A DNA stretch of 64,000 nucleotides from Promethearchaeota archaeon (GCA_016839765.1 JAEOTP010000069.1:50629-114628); one strand, 5' to 3'. Positions 44,996 to 54,000 are shown, numbered from the stretch's first letter. Program-made: numbers and translations. The notes: generated from the sequence alone by a model not told the origin.

Positions 44996-45562
44996 ATGAC
45001 TATTGAAATTGATGATGCCGGAACCGGAGATTTAGTTGGTAATGCTTTTATAGGGTTATTAAGAAAAGAAACAGATGAAATTATTTTTAAAACACTCCCC
45101 GTAGAATTATTTCAAAGTACTAATTGGAAAAACAAAATTCCATATAAGAAAACACTTGATTTAGTTAATGAGGGACTAAGGGAATTAGATTTTATTAAAT
45201 ATAAGGAGAAAATACTAATATGTCGAGGAAATATCTTTGATGAGGTTAGGAATTATTTTGATGAGGAAGGAATTTTATATGAGCAATCGATAATTGAGGG
45301 GAAATTACAAGATGCAGTAGAAGGTAAATTAATAAATCATCTTAGAAATGATCTCGGTATTAAATCTAAAAAATTAACAAAAAGAAGTGGAGCTAAAAGG
45401 TATTTTGTATTATTTAATTGGGTTAGTTATGACTTTTATAATCGCGAAAAATATGTTAAAACAGGCTTTAAAAAATGGAATACTATTTGGAGAGAACGGG
45501 CCATAGAGAAATACAAGAAATTAAAAAGCCCACGGCATACTAGTGGTTATAAATCGAATTAA
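44996..45562 (+). CDS. Hypothetical protein, possibly RNase H-fold
   Basis: A 188-residue protein starting IEIDDAGTGDLVGNAFIGLLRKE, which looks like the first Asp-bearing strand of an RNase H-like fold (compare the DEAG motif of RNase HII), followed by ILICRGNIFDEVRNYFDEEG and a basic C-terminus (KSKKLTKRSGAKRYFVLFNW). Related unassigned archaeal proteins share these blocks as far as I recall; no function is established here. ATG start, single gene upstream of the CD36-like gene. Confidence 0.55.
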   Translation: MTIEIDDAGTGDLVGNAFIGLLRKETDEIIFKTLPVELFQSTNWKNKIPYKKTLDLVNEGLRELDFIKYKEKILICRGNIFDEVRNYFDEEGILYEQSIIEGKLQDAVEGKLINHLRNDLGIKSKKLTKRSGAKRYFVLFNWVSYDFYNREKYVKTGFKKWNTIWRERAIEKYKKLKSPRHTSGYKSN

Positions 45563-45665
45563 TTTTTCTGAATCCGACTATTATTTTTTATTAAGGAACT
45601 ATTGTTTTTTTTAACAATACTATTAAATATGATGTAATAATTAATAGTGATCAGTAATTATCAAG

Positions 45666-48077
45666 TTGATAAAAATAACACTTAAAAAAAAAATTGGCGA
45701 AGCTTCAAATAATATTATATCCCTTCCCTCCAAAAAAAAATTCATAAGTGCTATAATATTATTAGTTTTTGGTGTTGGTTTGATACCCACCGGTTTTCTG
45801 CTTAATAATTTTATCCAAAAAGAAATTGAAAAGGGTATTGCTGACCAAATTATAATACCTGACTCTAATGACGCAGGTTATAATGAATGGATATCAAATG
45901 ATTATCCCGATGCTATTCCCGAGTATCGAAAATTTTATATGTGGAATTTATCTAATCCTACTCAATTTCTCGCGGGACATAAACCAAACCTTGAAGAAAT
46001 TGGACCTTATGTTTTTCGAGAATACAAAACAAAGTATGATGTGAGTTATAGCGCCAAACTGGATGAAGTGACCTATAAACAATATTCAACATGCATATTT
46101 CAACCTGATATGTCTGCCCCCTTATGTTCTCTTGATGATAATATTATAAACATAAATCCTGCTTATTTAGGGGTTCTAGAATTAGCTGAAAATGAGGAAA
46201 ATCTAATTAAGGTTATGTTTCCATCTGTTCTTTCAGAAGTGAAAACATTTTTTGGAGAAGAATTAAATATAACACTAAACGAGCTTTTGACTAATGAAGG
46301 AATTTATAACATGCTTGTTGGGGCTTTATATGATATGCTTCACGATCTATTTTCTGGAATCCTCGGAGATCAGGCAATAAATTTAACTGCTACTTGGATA
46401 GTTGATTTCCTTACTACTTACATAGTCCCGTTAGAAGATCTGGTAGAATTTATGAATGATGCAATGCCTAGTGCTGAAGCAATTTTCCTTGGGGAATGGG
46501 CAAATGATTATTTTCCTGAAGTTGAAGTGGATTTATCTATTTTATTTGGGCATATTTTAGATGTAATAAGCGAAATTGTTGATTTTGTTATTGATCTCAT
46601 ATTCTTTTGGGACGTCTTACACTTATTTGATGCTATTAAGGACGCTCTACATCAAGAACTTATGAATATGTTTGAAGAGTTATTTACTGAATCTCCAGTT
46701 GCAGAATTAATTGCAAGACTTCTTGCAGATTTGATCCAAAGTTTAGGAAGTAAATTGGTTGATGAGGAAGGTAGTAAGACAGGTGATGGAGTTGATATCG
46801 ATGGTCGGGAGCCGTATAATTTTCCAGGCCCAAGTTCTGATCTAAATATCATTAATCGTAGTGAAGATGGTGAGTCTGGAATTACACAGGAGCAATGTCA
46901 GGCTCTTTGGGATCAAAACAACCCAAACTCGCTTCTAGGTATGGATATGTTGACAAATCCGATCTGGTTTGAAGCGTTAGCTGGAATTGAAGGAGCTAAG
47001 ACTTTCTTAATGAATATTTTCTCTCTGAATGAAACTCAATTAGAATTAATTTTAACCTGGATAGGTACAAGTATAAATGGATGGCTCAAAAATATATGCG
47101 AATACTCTATAAAAGATTGGAATAGCGGTTTACTCACTACTCGTACTGTTAAAGAATGGCTCTTTACAGCTGTAGATAATTTAGTCAATGAACAAGATCC
47201 TTCAGAAGCAAACGTAGGAATTTTTAATAATTGTTCTTCCGAAGCTGAAGCAGAGGTTGAGGATATGAAAAGTTTTACTATAAACACAGGCAAACTTGAT
47301 ATTGATAAAGTCTCTGACACTATTAAATATGATGGTAAGGAAGTTATTACTGTTTGGGAAGAAGAAGAAATTGTGCATGGTACAGGTGGCACTCAATTTG
47401 CACCGGGGGTCTCGAAAAATGATCCTCTTTATATTTTCATAACTGATTTATTAAGAACAGTAGAGATTACCTATTCTGGAACAACTAATATTTATGGTAT
47501 TGAATTATATAGGTTCAAACTATCAGAAGAAACTTTGAAAATCAACCCAAAATATTACCAATCCATTGAAGGATTAGCTAATATGACCGTAGATAAAGGA
47601 ATTCCTACTTTTCTTAGTAAACCCCACTTTCTTGATGCAAGCAGCTATCTGAAAGATTCTGTTTATGGTCTTAATCCCAATGAGGCTCAACATGATATTT
47701 ACATAGATGTTGAGCCCTTAACAGGGGCTGTTATGAACGCAGGTGAAAGAATACAGATTAATTTTATGGTTAATCATACGGATATTTGGTATACAGACTG
47801 TTGGGAGGGTGTGATGCCTATTCTTTGGCTTGAATTTGGAGGACAAATAACAGAAAATCTGGCAAATAAATTTAAAAACTTGGTTTATACTGCTCAAGAT
47901 CTAAGTGTAATCTTGTATCAAGGATGTATTGGTGTAGGTGCCAGCCTTATTATTCCTGGTATGATTTTTACAACAACACAGAATCGAAAACGATTAATTA
48001 TAAAAAAACAAAAATTAGAACAAGGCATTAAAGCTCCCAAACTACCTTCTAATACAAATAAAGAACTTAAAGCTTAA
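45666..48077 (+). CDS. CD36/LIMP-2/SR-B family-like membrane protein
   Basis: An 803-residue protein with the CD36 topology: short basic N-terminus, membrane helix at residues 26-47, a large external domain, membrane helix at about 757-778 and a short basic tail. Right after the first helix comes the family hallmark: RKFYMWNLSNPTQFLAGHKPNLEEIGPYVFREYKTKYDVSY (residues 88-128). The distal part has FTINTGKLDIDKVSDTIKYDGKE and VEPLTGAVMNAGERIQINFMVN, equivalent to the TG and EP-x-TG motifs of CD36. Human CD36 has 472 residues; the excess is an insertion around residues 175-430. Known members bind lipids, lipoproteins or enzymes at membranes. Start TTG 45666. Confidence 0.85.
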   Translation: MIKITLKKKIGEASNNIISLPSKKKFISAIILLVFGVGLIPTGFLLNNFIQKEIEKGIADQIIIPDSNDAGYNEWISNDYPDAIPEYRKFYMWNLSNPTQFLAGHKPNLEEIGPYVFREYKTKYDVSYSAKLDEVTYKQYSTCIFQPDMSAPLCSLDDNIININPAYLGVLELAENEENLIKVMFPSVLSEVKTFFGEELNITLNELLTNEGIYNMLVGALYDMLHDLFSGILGDQAINLTATWIVDFLTTYIVPLEDLVEFMNDAMPSAEAIFLGEWANDYFPEVEVDLSILFGHILDVISEIVDFVIDLIFFWDVLHLFDAIKDALHQELMNMFEELFTESPVAELIARLLADLIQSLGSKLVDEEGSKTGDGVDIDGREPYNFPGPSSDLNIINRSEDGESGITQEQCQALWDQNNPNSLLGMDMLTNPIWFEALAGIEGAKTFLMNIFSLNETQLELILTWIGTSINGWLKNICEYSIKDWNSGLLTTRTVKEWLFTAVDNLVNEQDPSEANVGIFNNCSSEAEAEVEDMKSFTINTGKLDIDKVSDTIKYDGKEVITVWEEEEIVHGTGGTQFAPGVSKNDPLYIFITDLLRTVEITYSGTTNIYGIELYRFKLSEETLKINPKYYQSIEGLANMTVDKGIPTFLSKPHFLDASSYLKDSVYGLNPNEAQHDIYIDVEPLTGAVMNAGERIQINFMVNHTDIWYTDCWEGVMPILWLEFGGQITENLANKFKNLVYTAQDLSVILYQGCIGVGASLIIPGMIFTTTQNRKRLIIKKQKLEQGIKAPKLPSNTNKELKA

Positions 48078-48258
48078 AAAGTATCAATAGCTTCAAATAT
48101 AACCTTGTTAACTCCACCAAGCGATGAAGTATCAAACTCTCCTAGTAAAGAAAAACCAGAAGATTCAAGTGATCCAAGTTGATAAATTAATAAATAAATG
48201 TTTCTTTTGAAAGTTAATAGATTTTAATTATACAATTTCTTATAGGTGTGTTATTCTC

Positions 48259-48954
48259 ATGGTTAATAAAAGGAATACAATTAATCATGAATTCATTATT
48301 TTAGAATCTATCAGAGATAACCCCGGTGGTGTAACCGTCTCAGATATAGCCAATTTTACGAAATTTTCCAGAAATACTGTTTCTAAATATGTTTCGATTT
48401 TAGAACTGAAAAAACAAATCTTTAGTAAAAAGGTTGGTGCTTATAAATTGTTTTTTGCTTTGAAAAAAAGTTACATCCCTTTTAAAACAGCTATTTCATA
48501 TTATAAAGCTCTTTTATCAAAAATTAAAAAATATTATCCAAATATAGAGGAAATGGCTAAAAAGATTGGTAAGGAAGCTATGAAAGATATAAAGTTTTCC
48601 TTTGGCCCTAATGTTTATAAACAATTGAAAACACTAAAGGATCACCCCATTTCGAGAATACATTTAGAAAGTTTTAAAAATTTCTACCCCGTATATGATA
48701 TATTTCAGCCAAACATTGAAATCTCTGTTTTAAAAATTAATCAAGAAGAAAAAAGTGCAACTTATAGATTTAAGAATTCAATATTCTTGGAAAATTCTGA
48801 TGATTTTATATATCACATTTATATTATGTGTGGAATTACTGAGGGAATACTTAATATGGTATTAAAGACTGAAGTAATTTGCAATATTGAACAAATTTAT
48901 ATTTCTAATGAAAAAGAAAATTCTTTTTTTGATATTAGTATTAAAATGGTATGA
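48259..48954 (+). CDS. Helix-turn-helix protein with C-terminal ligand-binding-like domain
   Basis: A 231-residue protein. Residues 8-60 form a winged helix-turn-helix (EFIILESIRDNPGGVTVSDIANFTKFSRNTVSKYVSILELKKQIFSKKVG). Residues 75-230 are an alpha-beta domain ending in DFIYHIYIMCGITEGILNMVLKTEVICNIEQIYIS, which resembles V4R/heme-NO-binding-like sensor domains in layout, including a cysteine in the late strand. Probably a transcriptional regulator; ligand and targets unknown. The PIG-L gene begins ten bases after its stop. Confidence 0.7.
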   Translation: MVNKRNTINHEFIILESIRDNPGGVTVSDIANFTKFSRNTVSKYVSILELKKQIFSKKVGAYKLFFALKKSYIPFKTAISYYKALLSKIKKYYPNIEEMAKKIGKEAMKDIKFSFGPNVYKQLKTLKDHPISRIHLESFKNFYPVYDIFQPNIEISVLKINQEEKSATYRFKNSIFLENSDDFIYHIYIMCGITEGILNMVLKTEVICNIEQIYISNEKENSFFDISIKMV

Positions 48955-48964
48955 ATTAAATGAA

Positions 48965-49648
48965 ATGAAAATTGTTGTATTTGCTCCTCATCCTGATGAT
49001 GAGATATTTGGATGTGGAGGTTCTATTTTAAAATGGATAGATGAAGGCCATGATGTTCATATTGTATATGTAACTGATAATCGTGCTTTTTATCCTTGGG
49101 GTTTAAAAGATAACAAAATAAATGAAGAGGATGCTAAAGAATATTCAAATCTAAGTGGGGATGAACTCGGAAGAATTGGATTGGCTGAAGCAAAAATAGT
49201 TGCTAAAGCATTTGGTTTTCCTGAAAAAAGCACTCACTTATTTAAATTTCATGATCAAGACGCTTTAAACCAGATTGATAATGGAATTGAATTATCAAAA
49301 GAAATTATCAATGATGCTGATAGAATTGTATTACCAAGTGATAATAACAACCACCCTGACCATCAAGCAACCCATATAATGGCAAAGAGAGCCGCTTTAG
49401 ATTTAGAACTTAAAGATGTTGAATTTTATGTTTATGCTATTTATAACATTTTAAAGACGCCAATGAAAAGACAGATAAAAATACGAATGGGACAATATCG
49501 TAATAGAATCTATGAATTAATGAAAGGGTATAAAACTCAGTTATGTTTAAAAGACACTAATTTAGGATGGCAAACATTTAAATTTAGAAGAGCAGAAAGA
49601 TTTGGAATTTATAAACTTGAAGATGCTAATAGATTTTATAATTTCTAA
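48965..49648 (+). CDS. PIG-L family deacetylase
   Basis: A 227-residue LmbE/PIG-L zinc deacetylase: VFAPHPDDEIFGCGGSILKW at the N-terminus holds the metal ligands and the catalytic Asp, and LPSDNNNHPDHQATHIMAKRA gives the third ligand. Family members de-N-acetylate GlcNAc-lipids or small glycosides. The track start at 48887 overlaps the regulator gene and adds an implausible hydrophobic prefix; the ATG at 48965 places the HPDDE motif at the usual distance from the N-terminus. It likely shares a transcript with the regulator. Confidence 0.85.
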   Translation: MKIVVFAPHPDDEIFGCGGSILKWIDEGHDVHIVYVTDNRAFYPWGLKDNKINEEDAKEYSNLSGDELGRIGLAEAKIVAKAFGFPEKSTHLFKFHDQDALNQIDNGIELSKEIINDADRIVLPSDNNNHPDHQATHIMAKRAALDLELKDVEFYVYAIYNILKTPMKRQIKIRMGQYRNRIYELMKGYKTQLCLKDTNLGWQTFKFRRAERFGIYKLEDANRFYNF

Positions 49649-49665
49649 TTAAAAACAGGAGAAAT

Positions 49666-50328
49666 TTAATTTTTTAAAATCGTACCACAATGAGGGCATA
49701 TTTTAGTCCCAGCTTTTACTCTTTCCCCACAGGCAAAACATTTACTTGAAATTGAATCTTTGGGCTTATTTCCTTCTCTTCGATGTTTGGAAACGCTTTT
49801 ATCTGTTTTATCTTCAGAAAGAATTCTTTTAACATAATCTCCATTATGAGGAGTTATTATTTCAAAATCTTCTGAAGGTTTAATTTCTTTAAATCCTTTT
49901 GGTAGGTTTTTGAATTTACTATCTTCAATCATATTAGGTTCTTTCTTAGGGAAATCAGATTCTTCCTCCCCCTCCTCTTCATTTGGGCTTACAATCCCAA
50001 ATTCAGGTGAATCGATTCCATTTTCAACACTATAATCTGAAGCTTCGCCTTCTTCTTGGAGATCAGTAAATTCTTCTAAAATTTCCATTTTTCTCTCTTT
50101 AGCTAATTTTAATTTTAAGCTTTTAATATGTTCAATAATTTGTTTTGTCTTTTCAATTAACATAGTCCTATATGAAAACTCTAAATTAGGTGTCTTTGAA
50201 GCTTTGATTACAATTTCTGAAATTTCAACCCACTCATCAATTGCTTCGTTAATCTTATTATTATTTTCAAATCCAGTTGCTTTCGCAACTCTATAACCAA
50301 GTTCTTTATTAAATTTACCGATATCCAT
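49666..50328 (-). CDS. Helical (MIT-like) protein with acidic linker and C-terminal zinc ribbon
   Basis: A 220-residue protein. Residues 1-85 are three amphipathic helices (LGYRVAKATGFENNNKINEAIDEWVEISEIVIKASKT, SYRTMLIEKTKQIIEHIKSLKLKL) that look like a MIT domain, the module that binds ESCRT-III/Vps4 partners; this is inference. Residues 90-180 are acidic and disordered (EEEGEEESDFPKKE). The end is a zinc ribbon, KCFACGERVKAGTKICPHCGTIL, nearly the same as in the 56-residue protein at 52781. Confidence 0.65.
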   Translation of the reverse strand: MDIGKFNKELGYRVAKATGFENNNKINEAIDEWVEISEIVIKASKTPNLEFSYRTMLIEKTKQIIEHIKSLKLKLAKERKMEILEEFTDLQEEGEASDYSVENGIDSPEFGIVSPNEEEGEEESDFPKKEPNMIEDSKFKNLPKGFKEIKPSEDFEIITPHNGDYVKRILSEDKTDKSVSKHRREGNKPKDSISSKCFACGERVKAGTKICPHCGTILKN

Positions 50329-50475
50329 GATAAAATCATATTAACTTTTTATAAATATTCAAATTTAACAAGTAAATCCAAGTATTTATAATTGTTAATA
50401 TTTAAAGTAAAGATTAAAATTATAGATTTTTATTAGTTTATTAAGAAAATCATTATGATTATTTTTATCTAGATA

Positions 50476-52368
50476 ATGTCGATACATCCCCTTTCTGAGA
50501 ATGAACTCGAAAACTTAAGAAAAGCCATAGAAGAAAATGGTTGGCAGATTCACGGATATATCCAGAATTATTTTAGATATAGTATCACAAAGGAAAAACT
50601 ATTAGTATTTACAATAAAATTTCCGGTCACTTTACCTGTAAGGATTAATATTCCATTTGAGGTAGTTAGTTTTCGAGTTTCTATAGCTTTTAAATTTTGG
50701 AATATAAATCAAAATATTAACAAGGCAATTTTTTATTTTATGAAAACTCTAAGAGATTTAGCCTTAAGAGTCTCAATAGAACATAATTTTCAAATTAAAG
50801 GAAAGGAAAATGATTTACTTGAGATGTTAAATCTTCTCATGCCGGAAATAATAAAAGATGAGAATGAGAAAACTTGGATAAACCGAATTCGAATTTCTTT
50901 AGCAAACAAAAGGGAAAAATTTAAAGAATTTGATTCTACTCGTCTTACAAACATAGTTAATAGAATAAAAAACATAGGATTAAATCCTACCTTCAATTTA
51001 CCCTGGGAATTAAGTAATGGGGTACCAAAACTTAGAGCTTCTGAAACTTTGTTTTTTTCAAATGATGAAAAATTTGATGAATTTTTTATTCTAGAGAAAG
51101 GTTTTTTTACATATTTTAAAGATTTGGAATATAATAAGTTTTATATTCGATCTTCTTTTGATTGCTACACCCCATATATTTTGAGTAATATTTTTGATGA
51201 CACAGGTTTTAAATTAGAGGAAATTATAGAAAATTGGATTAAATTTTCTAGAATGATTTTAAATTCCGTATTAAAGTTAATCTCCTCAGGAAATTTTCTT
51301 CAAAATGACTATATAAATTTTAAACCAGTAAGGGAATTAGATTCTAGGGGTTATGAATTAGATCAAAATAATTTTCCATTTTCTCCCCTTCATTATGAGA
51401 GCTCTATTTCAAAGGGAGAATTATATCCAATTCATAACGATCTTCTTAATTCTCCGCCTATAAATTTTGAAGTTATTGAATCTCTAAATACATATACAGA
51501 AGCAGAAGAATTAATAAAAAATTATCGATTTAATGAAGCAGCAGAATTATTAAACAATTCTTTAAAGATTTTTAATAAAAATCGGCAAAGGAAAATTATT
51601 GTTTCAATTCTACTTAAACTGGGAAAAATTGCTTCACTTTTAAATCAAAGTGATATTGCGCTCAACTATTTACAAAATGCTCTCGGTGTAGCTAAATCAG
51701 GAGAAGTACCTATAGAATATATTATTAAGATACATTATAAATTAGGGAAATCGTATTATAACAAACAAGATTTTGTTAATGCCATGAAACATTTCAATAT
51801 TATTATTAGTTTCTTAAAAAAAGAGGAACAACACTCAATAAATACAGATGATTTTTTGGGCATGGCTTTTCTTTATATAGGATTAATTAATCTAGAACAA
51901 AACCAACTAGCTCAGTCAAAAAATAATTTCAAACAAGCTTTTCAATTAGGTAATAGTTCTATCAAAGTTAAGCTGAATTATCATTTACTCCGAGCAAAAC
52001 AATATAAAACTACTGGTAAAGTATCTCAAGCGCAAAAATTATTAAGATCTGGGATAGAAGCTGTAGGACTAGATTTTAAAGATGAGAAATATGAATATTT
52101 ATTTTTTGATCTAGTTTTAGAATTAGCAGAATTTTATGTTCATCATCGTGTTGATTCACGAAAAGCACTGTTTTTATTAAAAAAAATTGAAAGTCGCCTA
52201 GCTCTCAACGTCAAAGAAATACCTGGAATTAAAAGAGCTATAAGATGGAATTTGTTAATGTGCGATTTTTATGACATTCTAGCCAGAGATAGTAATAACT
52301 CCACTCATTATTATAAACAAAGTCAGATTTTAATTAATCAACTTAGGAAAATTGGGGTACTAGATTAA
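50476..52368 (+). CDS. TPR-repeat protein with N-terminal alpha-beta domain
   Basis: A 630-residue soluble protein. Residues 1-130 form an alpha-beta region (LENLRKAIEENGWQIHGYIQNYF, LVFTIKFPVTLPVRINIPFEV) of unknown family; residues 340-600 contain tandem TPR-like helices, for example YRFNEAAELLNNSLKIFN, SDIALNYLQNALGVAKSGEVP, QDFVNAMKHFNIIISFLKKEE and NQLAQSKNNFKQAFQLGN. Likely a protein-interaction scaffold. ATG start at 50476; divergent from the MIT-like gene and convergent with eS30. Confidence 0.7.
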   Translation: MSIHPLSENELENLRKAIEENGWQIHGYIQNYFRYSITKEKLLVFTIKFPVTLPVRINIPFEVVSFRVSIAFKFWNINQNINKAIFYFMKTLRDLALRVSIEHNFQIKGKENDLLEMLNLLMPEIIKDENEKTWINRIRISLANKREKFKEFDSTRLTNIVNRIKNIGLNPTFNLPWELSNGVPKLRASETLFFSNDEKFDEFFILEKGFFTYFKDLEYNKFYIRSSFDCYTPYILSNIFDDTGFKLEEIIENWIKFSRMILNSVLKLISSGNFLQNDYINFKPVRELDSRGYELDQNNFPFSPLHYESSISKGELYPIHNDLLNSPPINFEVIESLNTYTEAEELIKNYRFNEAAELLNNSLKIFNKNRQRKIIVSILLKLGKIASLLNQSDIALNYLQNALGVAKSGEVPIEYIIKIHYKLGKSYYNKQDFVNAMKHFNIIISFLKKEEQHSINTDDFLGMAFLYIGLINLEQNQLAQSKNNFKQAFQLGNSSIKVKLNYHLLRAKQYKTTGKVSQAQKLLRSGIEAVGLDFKDEKYEYLFFDLVLELAEFYVHHRVDSRKALFLLKKIESRLALNVKEIPGIKRAIRWNLLMCDFYDILARDSNNSTHYYKQSQILINQLRKIGVLD

Positions 52369-52382
52369 AATAATAAAAAAAG

Positions 52383-52589
52383 TTATTTGCGTGAAAAGGC
52401 AGCACGCTTAGCGCCAAGTGAATCAGTTTGACCACCATATTTACCCTCTTCAACCCTTTTGGCATATAAATTTCTGAAGCGGATTCTTGGAGGTTTTTTC
52501 TTTTTGGCATTAACTCCTGTCCGGTCTATTTTGGGAGTTTGTTGCTTTACTTTTCCAGCTTTTGTCAATGATCCGTGCGAACCAGGCAT
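52383..52589 (-). CDS. rps30e: 30S ribosomal protein eS30
   Basis: A 68-residue basic protein with the eS30 signature [21 protein letters not shown] and [17 protein letters not shown]. eS30 is shared only by eukaryotes (as the FAU product) and some archaea, including Asgard archaea, so it also supports the taxonomic reading. Monocistronic, with ATG at 52589 and an AT-rich upstream region. Confidence 0.93.
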   Translation of the reverse strand: MPGSHGSLTKAGKVKQQTPKIDRTGVNAKKKKPPRIRFRNLYAKRVEEGKYGGQTDSLGAKRAAFSRK

Positions 52590-52780
52590 ATTACATCAAC
52601 TCTATATTACAGTTATACAAATTTATTTATAGTATTAAAAAATAATCCAAACTCTTAAATTTTGTTATTATTCTAAATTAAAATCAATATAAAAATTGGA
52701 CTCCAATTTTTTTATAGTGTTTTAATTCAATCTTTTAAATATCAGTGAAATATTTAATTTATTATATTATATGAGTTAAA

Positions 52781-52951
52781 ATGACCGAAAAAGCACCTAA
52801 TAATACAAACTCTAAATCTAAAGATTTTATTGATCAAAAAATTCAGTATGGAGAATCACAAATTAGTTGTTTTGCTTGCGGGGAAAAAATTAAAGAGGGG
52901 ACTAAAATATGCCCTTATTGCAACACAAAACAAGAATCAATAACTTCTTAA
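52781..52951 (+). CDS. 56-residue zinc ribbon protein (absent from ORF track)
   Basis: An ATG-initiated ORF with an N-terminal polar tail (Asn/Ser/Lys) and a double-CxxC ribbon SCFACGEKIKEGTKICPYCNTK. The ribbon closely matches the C-terminus of the MIT-like protein at 49666 (CFACGERVKAGTKICPHC), which supports it being a real gene. TATATTATATG lies just upstream. Function unknown. Confidence 0.65.
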   Translation: MTEKAPNNTNSKSKDFIDQKIQYGESQISCFACGEKIKEGTKICPYCNTKQESITS

Positions 52952-53010
52952 TAGAAATGTTTTTTGGTAATCAAAACACTAAAAATCTATATTAATAATT
53001 TTTCCTTAAA

Positions 53011-53517
53011 ATGATTGAGATGAGTTACAGAAATTATAGTCGAAAAACAATTTCAATAATCTGTATTTTTATTTTTGCAATTATCGTAGCCATTTTTATA
53101 ATTGGAATCAATTTTTTTGATATCAGTCTAATTTTAACAACTACAATTCCTTTAATTATAATTTCAATAATTGTAATAATCGTCATTCGTTTTTCATGGG
53201 AATCCCAGAAATATTGTCCTCGATGCAATATACCAATTAGCGTTTATTCAGAATATTGCAGAAATTGTGGATTAAAGCTTATTATTATGTGCCCAGATTG
53301 TAATAAATACCTTCGAATCGGAACAAGCTTATGTGATAATTGTGGTCATAAGTTTGAATTTTTTGACGAGGTTAAAGAAAAACCTGAGTTTGAAATAGTA
53401 CAAAAAGGTTCCCCCGCACCTGAGCAGGCAAATTTCTGCCCCACTTGTGGTAGTAATCTAAAGAACACTGAAAACCTTAGATTCTGTGAATATTGCGGTT
53501 CAAGATTGAAAAAGTAA
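53011..53517 (+). CDS. Membrane protein with three zinc-ribbon modules
   Basis: A 168-residue protein. Two membrane helices (residues 10-32 and 38-60) precede a series of CxxC pairs: YCPRCNIPI / YCRNCGLKL, MCPDCNKYL / LCDNCGHKF, and FCPTCGSNL / FCEYCGSRL, each pair of pairs making one ribbon. Double zinc ribbon families (DZR) have this layout. The starting ATG at 53011 is followed by a second ATG three codons later. Role unknown; it is the most zinc-rich member of the ribbon proteins in this window. Confidence 0.7.
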   Translation: MIEMSYRNYSRKTISIICIFIFAIIVAIFIIGINFFDISLILTTTIPLIIISIIVIIVIRFSWESQKYCPRCNIPISVYSEYCRNCGLKLIIMCPDCNKYLRIGTSLCDNCGHKFEFFDEVKEKPEFEIVQKGSPAPEQANFCPTCGSNLKNTENLRFCEYCGSRLKK

Positions 53518-53757
53518 GAAATCCGTTTTAAAATAGACAAAAAAAAGTAGTATGCTCAATTCTATTGAAATTAATACAATTATACTTATCATAGTAATAC
53601 AATTGCACCGATTCTTTGTACAAAATAGTTAAGAATTGAATAACCTCAAATTATATCATTAATTACGAAAAATATAAATTTAGTAATTCATCTAAATTAT
53701 ATATTTACACCCTCTTTAAGGGGACTTGGCGTAGCCCGGTAGCGCGACAGGCTCCAG

Positions 53758-53781
53758 ATCCCGTTAGCAAAGCGCGCAGAA
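53758..53781 (+). other. tRNA-Trp intron 1 (anticodon loop, 37/38)
   Basis: A 24-base insertion ATCCCGTTAGCAAAGCGCGCAGAA between G37 and A38. The bulge-helix-bulge is imperfect by eye (C-G, T-A, C-C mismatch, C-G), a relaxed motif. Boundary could shift by one base. Confidence 0.75.
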
Positions 53782-53802
53782 ACCTGTAGATCGGGGGTTC
53801 AA

Positions 53803-53832
53803 TAAGATGTTTGGATTCCAAATACGTTGAAA
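53803..53832 (+). other. tRNA-Trp intron 2 (T-loop, noncanonical)
   Basis: A 30-base insertion with internal hairpin TTTGG-ATT-CCAAA. Depending on the exact cut the mature loop is TTCAAAT or TTCAATT, so ends may shift by one base to 53804-53833. Confidence 0.75.
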
Positions 53833-53848
53833 ATCCCTCAGTCCCCAC

Positions 53849-53856
53849 TTTTTTTT
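53849..53856 (+). terminator. T8 tract after tRNA-Trp
   Basis: Eight T residues begin two bases after the discriminator base, a plausible archaeal terminator for the tRNA transcript. Confidence 0.45.
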
Positions 53857-54000
53857 ACCCAAAAACCTCGAGGTGGAGTATTGATATTATGTCTATTAAA
53901 CCACTTAACAGTCTACTTGCTCATAAATTTATTACAATTATTCGGATCAAAATATTTGAAATTTTATTAGATAAAGAAGATTAGATTATTTTGATTTCAA

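Larger units (their letters stand above)
53720..53847 (+). tRNA. tRNA-Trp (CCA) with two introns
   Basis: Acceptor stem GGGGACT/AGTCCCC, D-arm GCGT-AGCCCGGTA-GCGC, anticodon stem ACAGG/CCTGT with loop CTCCAG|A (anticodon CCA at 53754-53756), variable AGATC and T-arm GGGGG/CCCTC. Two insertions interrupt it: about 24 bases (53758-53781) at the canonical position 37/38 and about 30 bases (roughly 53803-53832) in the T-loop near positions 58-60. Without them the cloverleaf is complete, with A73 as discriminator and no encoded CCA. The T-loop insertion can form a bulge-helix-bulge: TTCA (53798-53801) pairs with TGAA (53828-53831). Confidence 0.88.

Noticed and set aside
47036-47392. Minus-strand ORF of 118 codons inside the CD36-like gene
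   Set aside because: Shadow of the CD36-like coding sequence; Ser-rich out-of-frame composition.
48887-48964. N-terminal extension of the PIG-L deacetylase
   Set aside because: It overlaps the regulator gene's coding sequence and adds a hydrophobic prefix not expected before the HPDDE motif.
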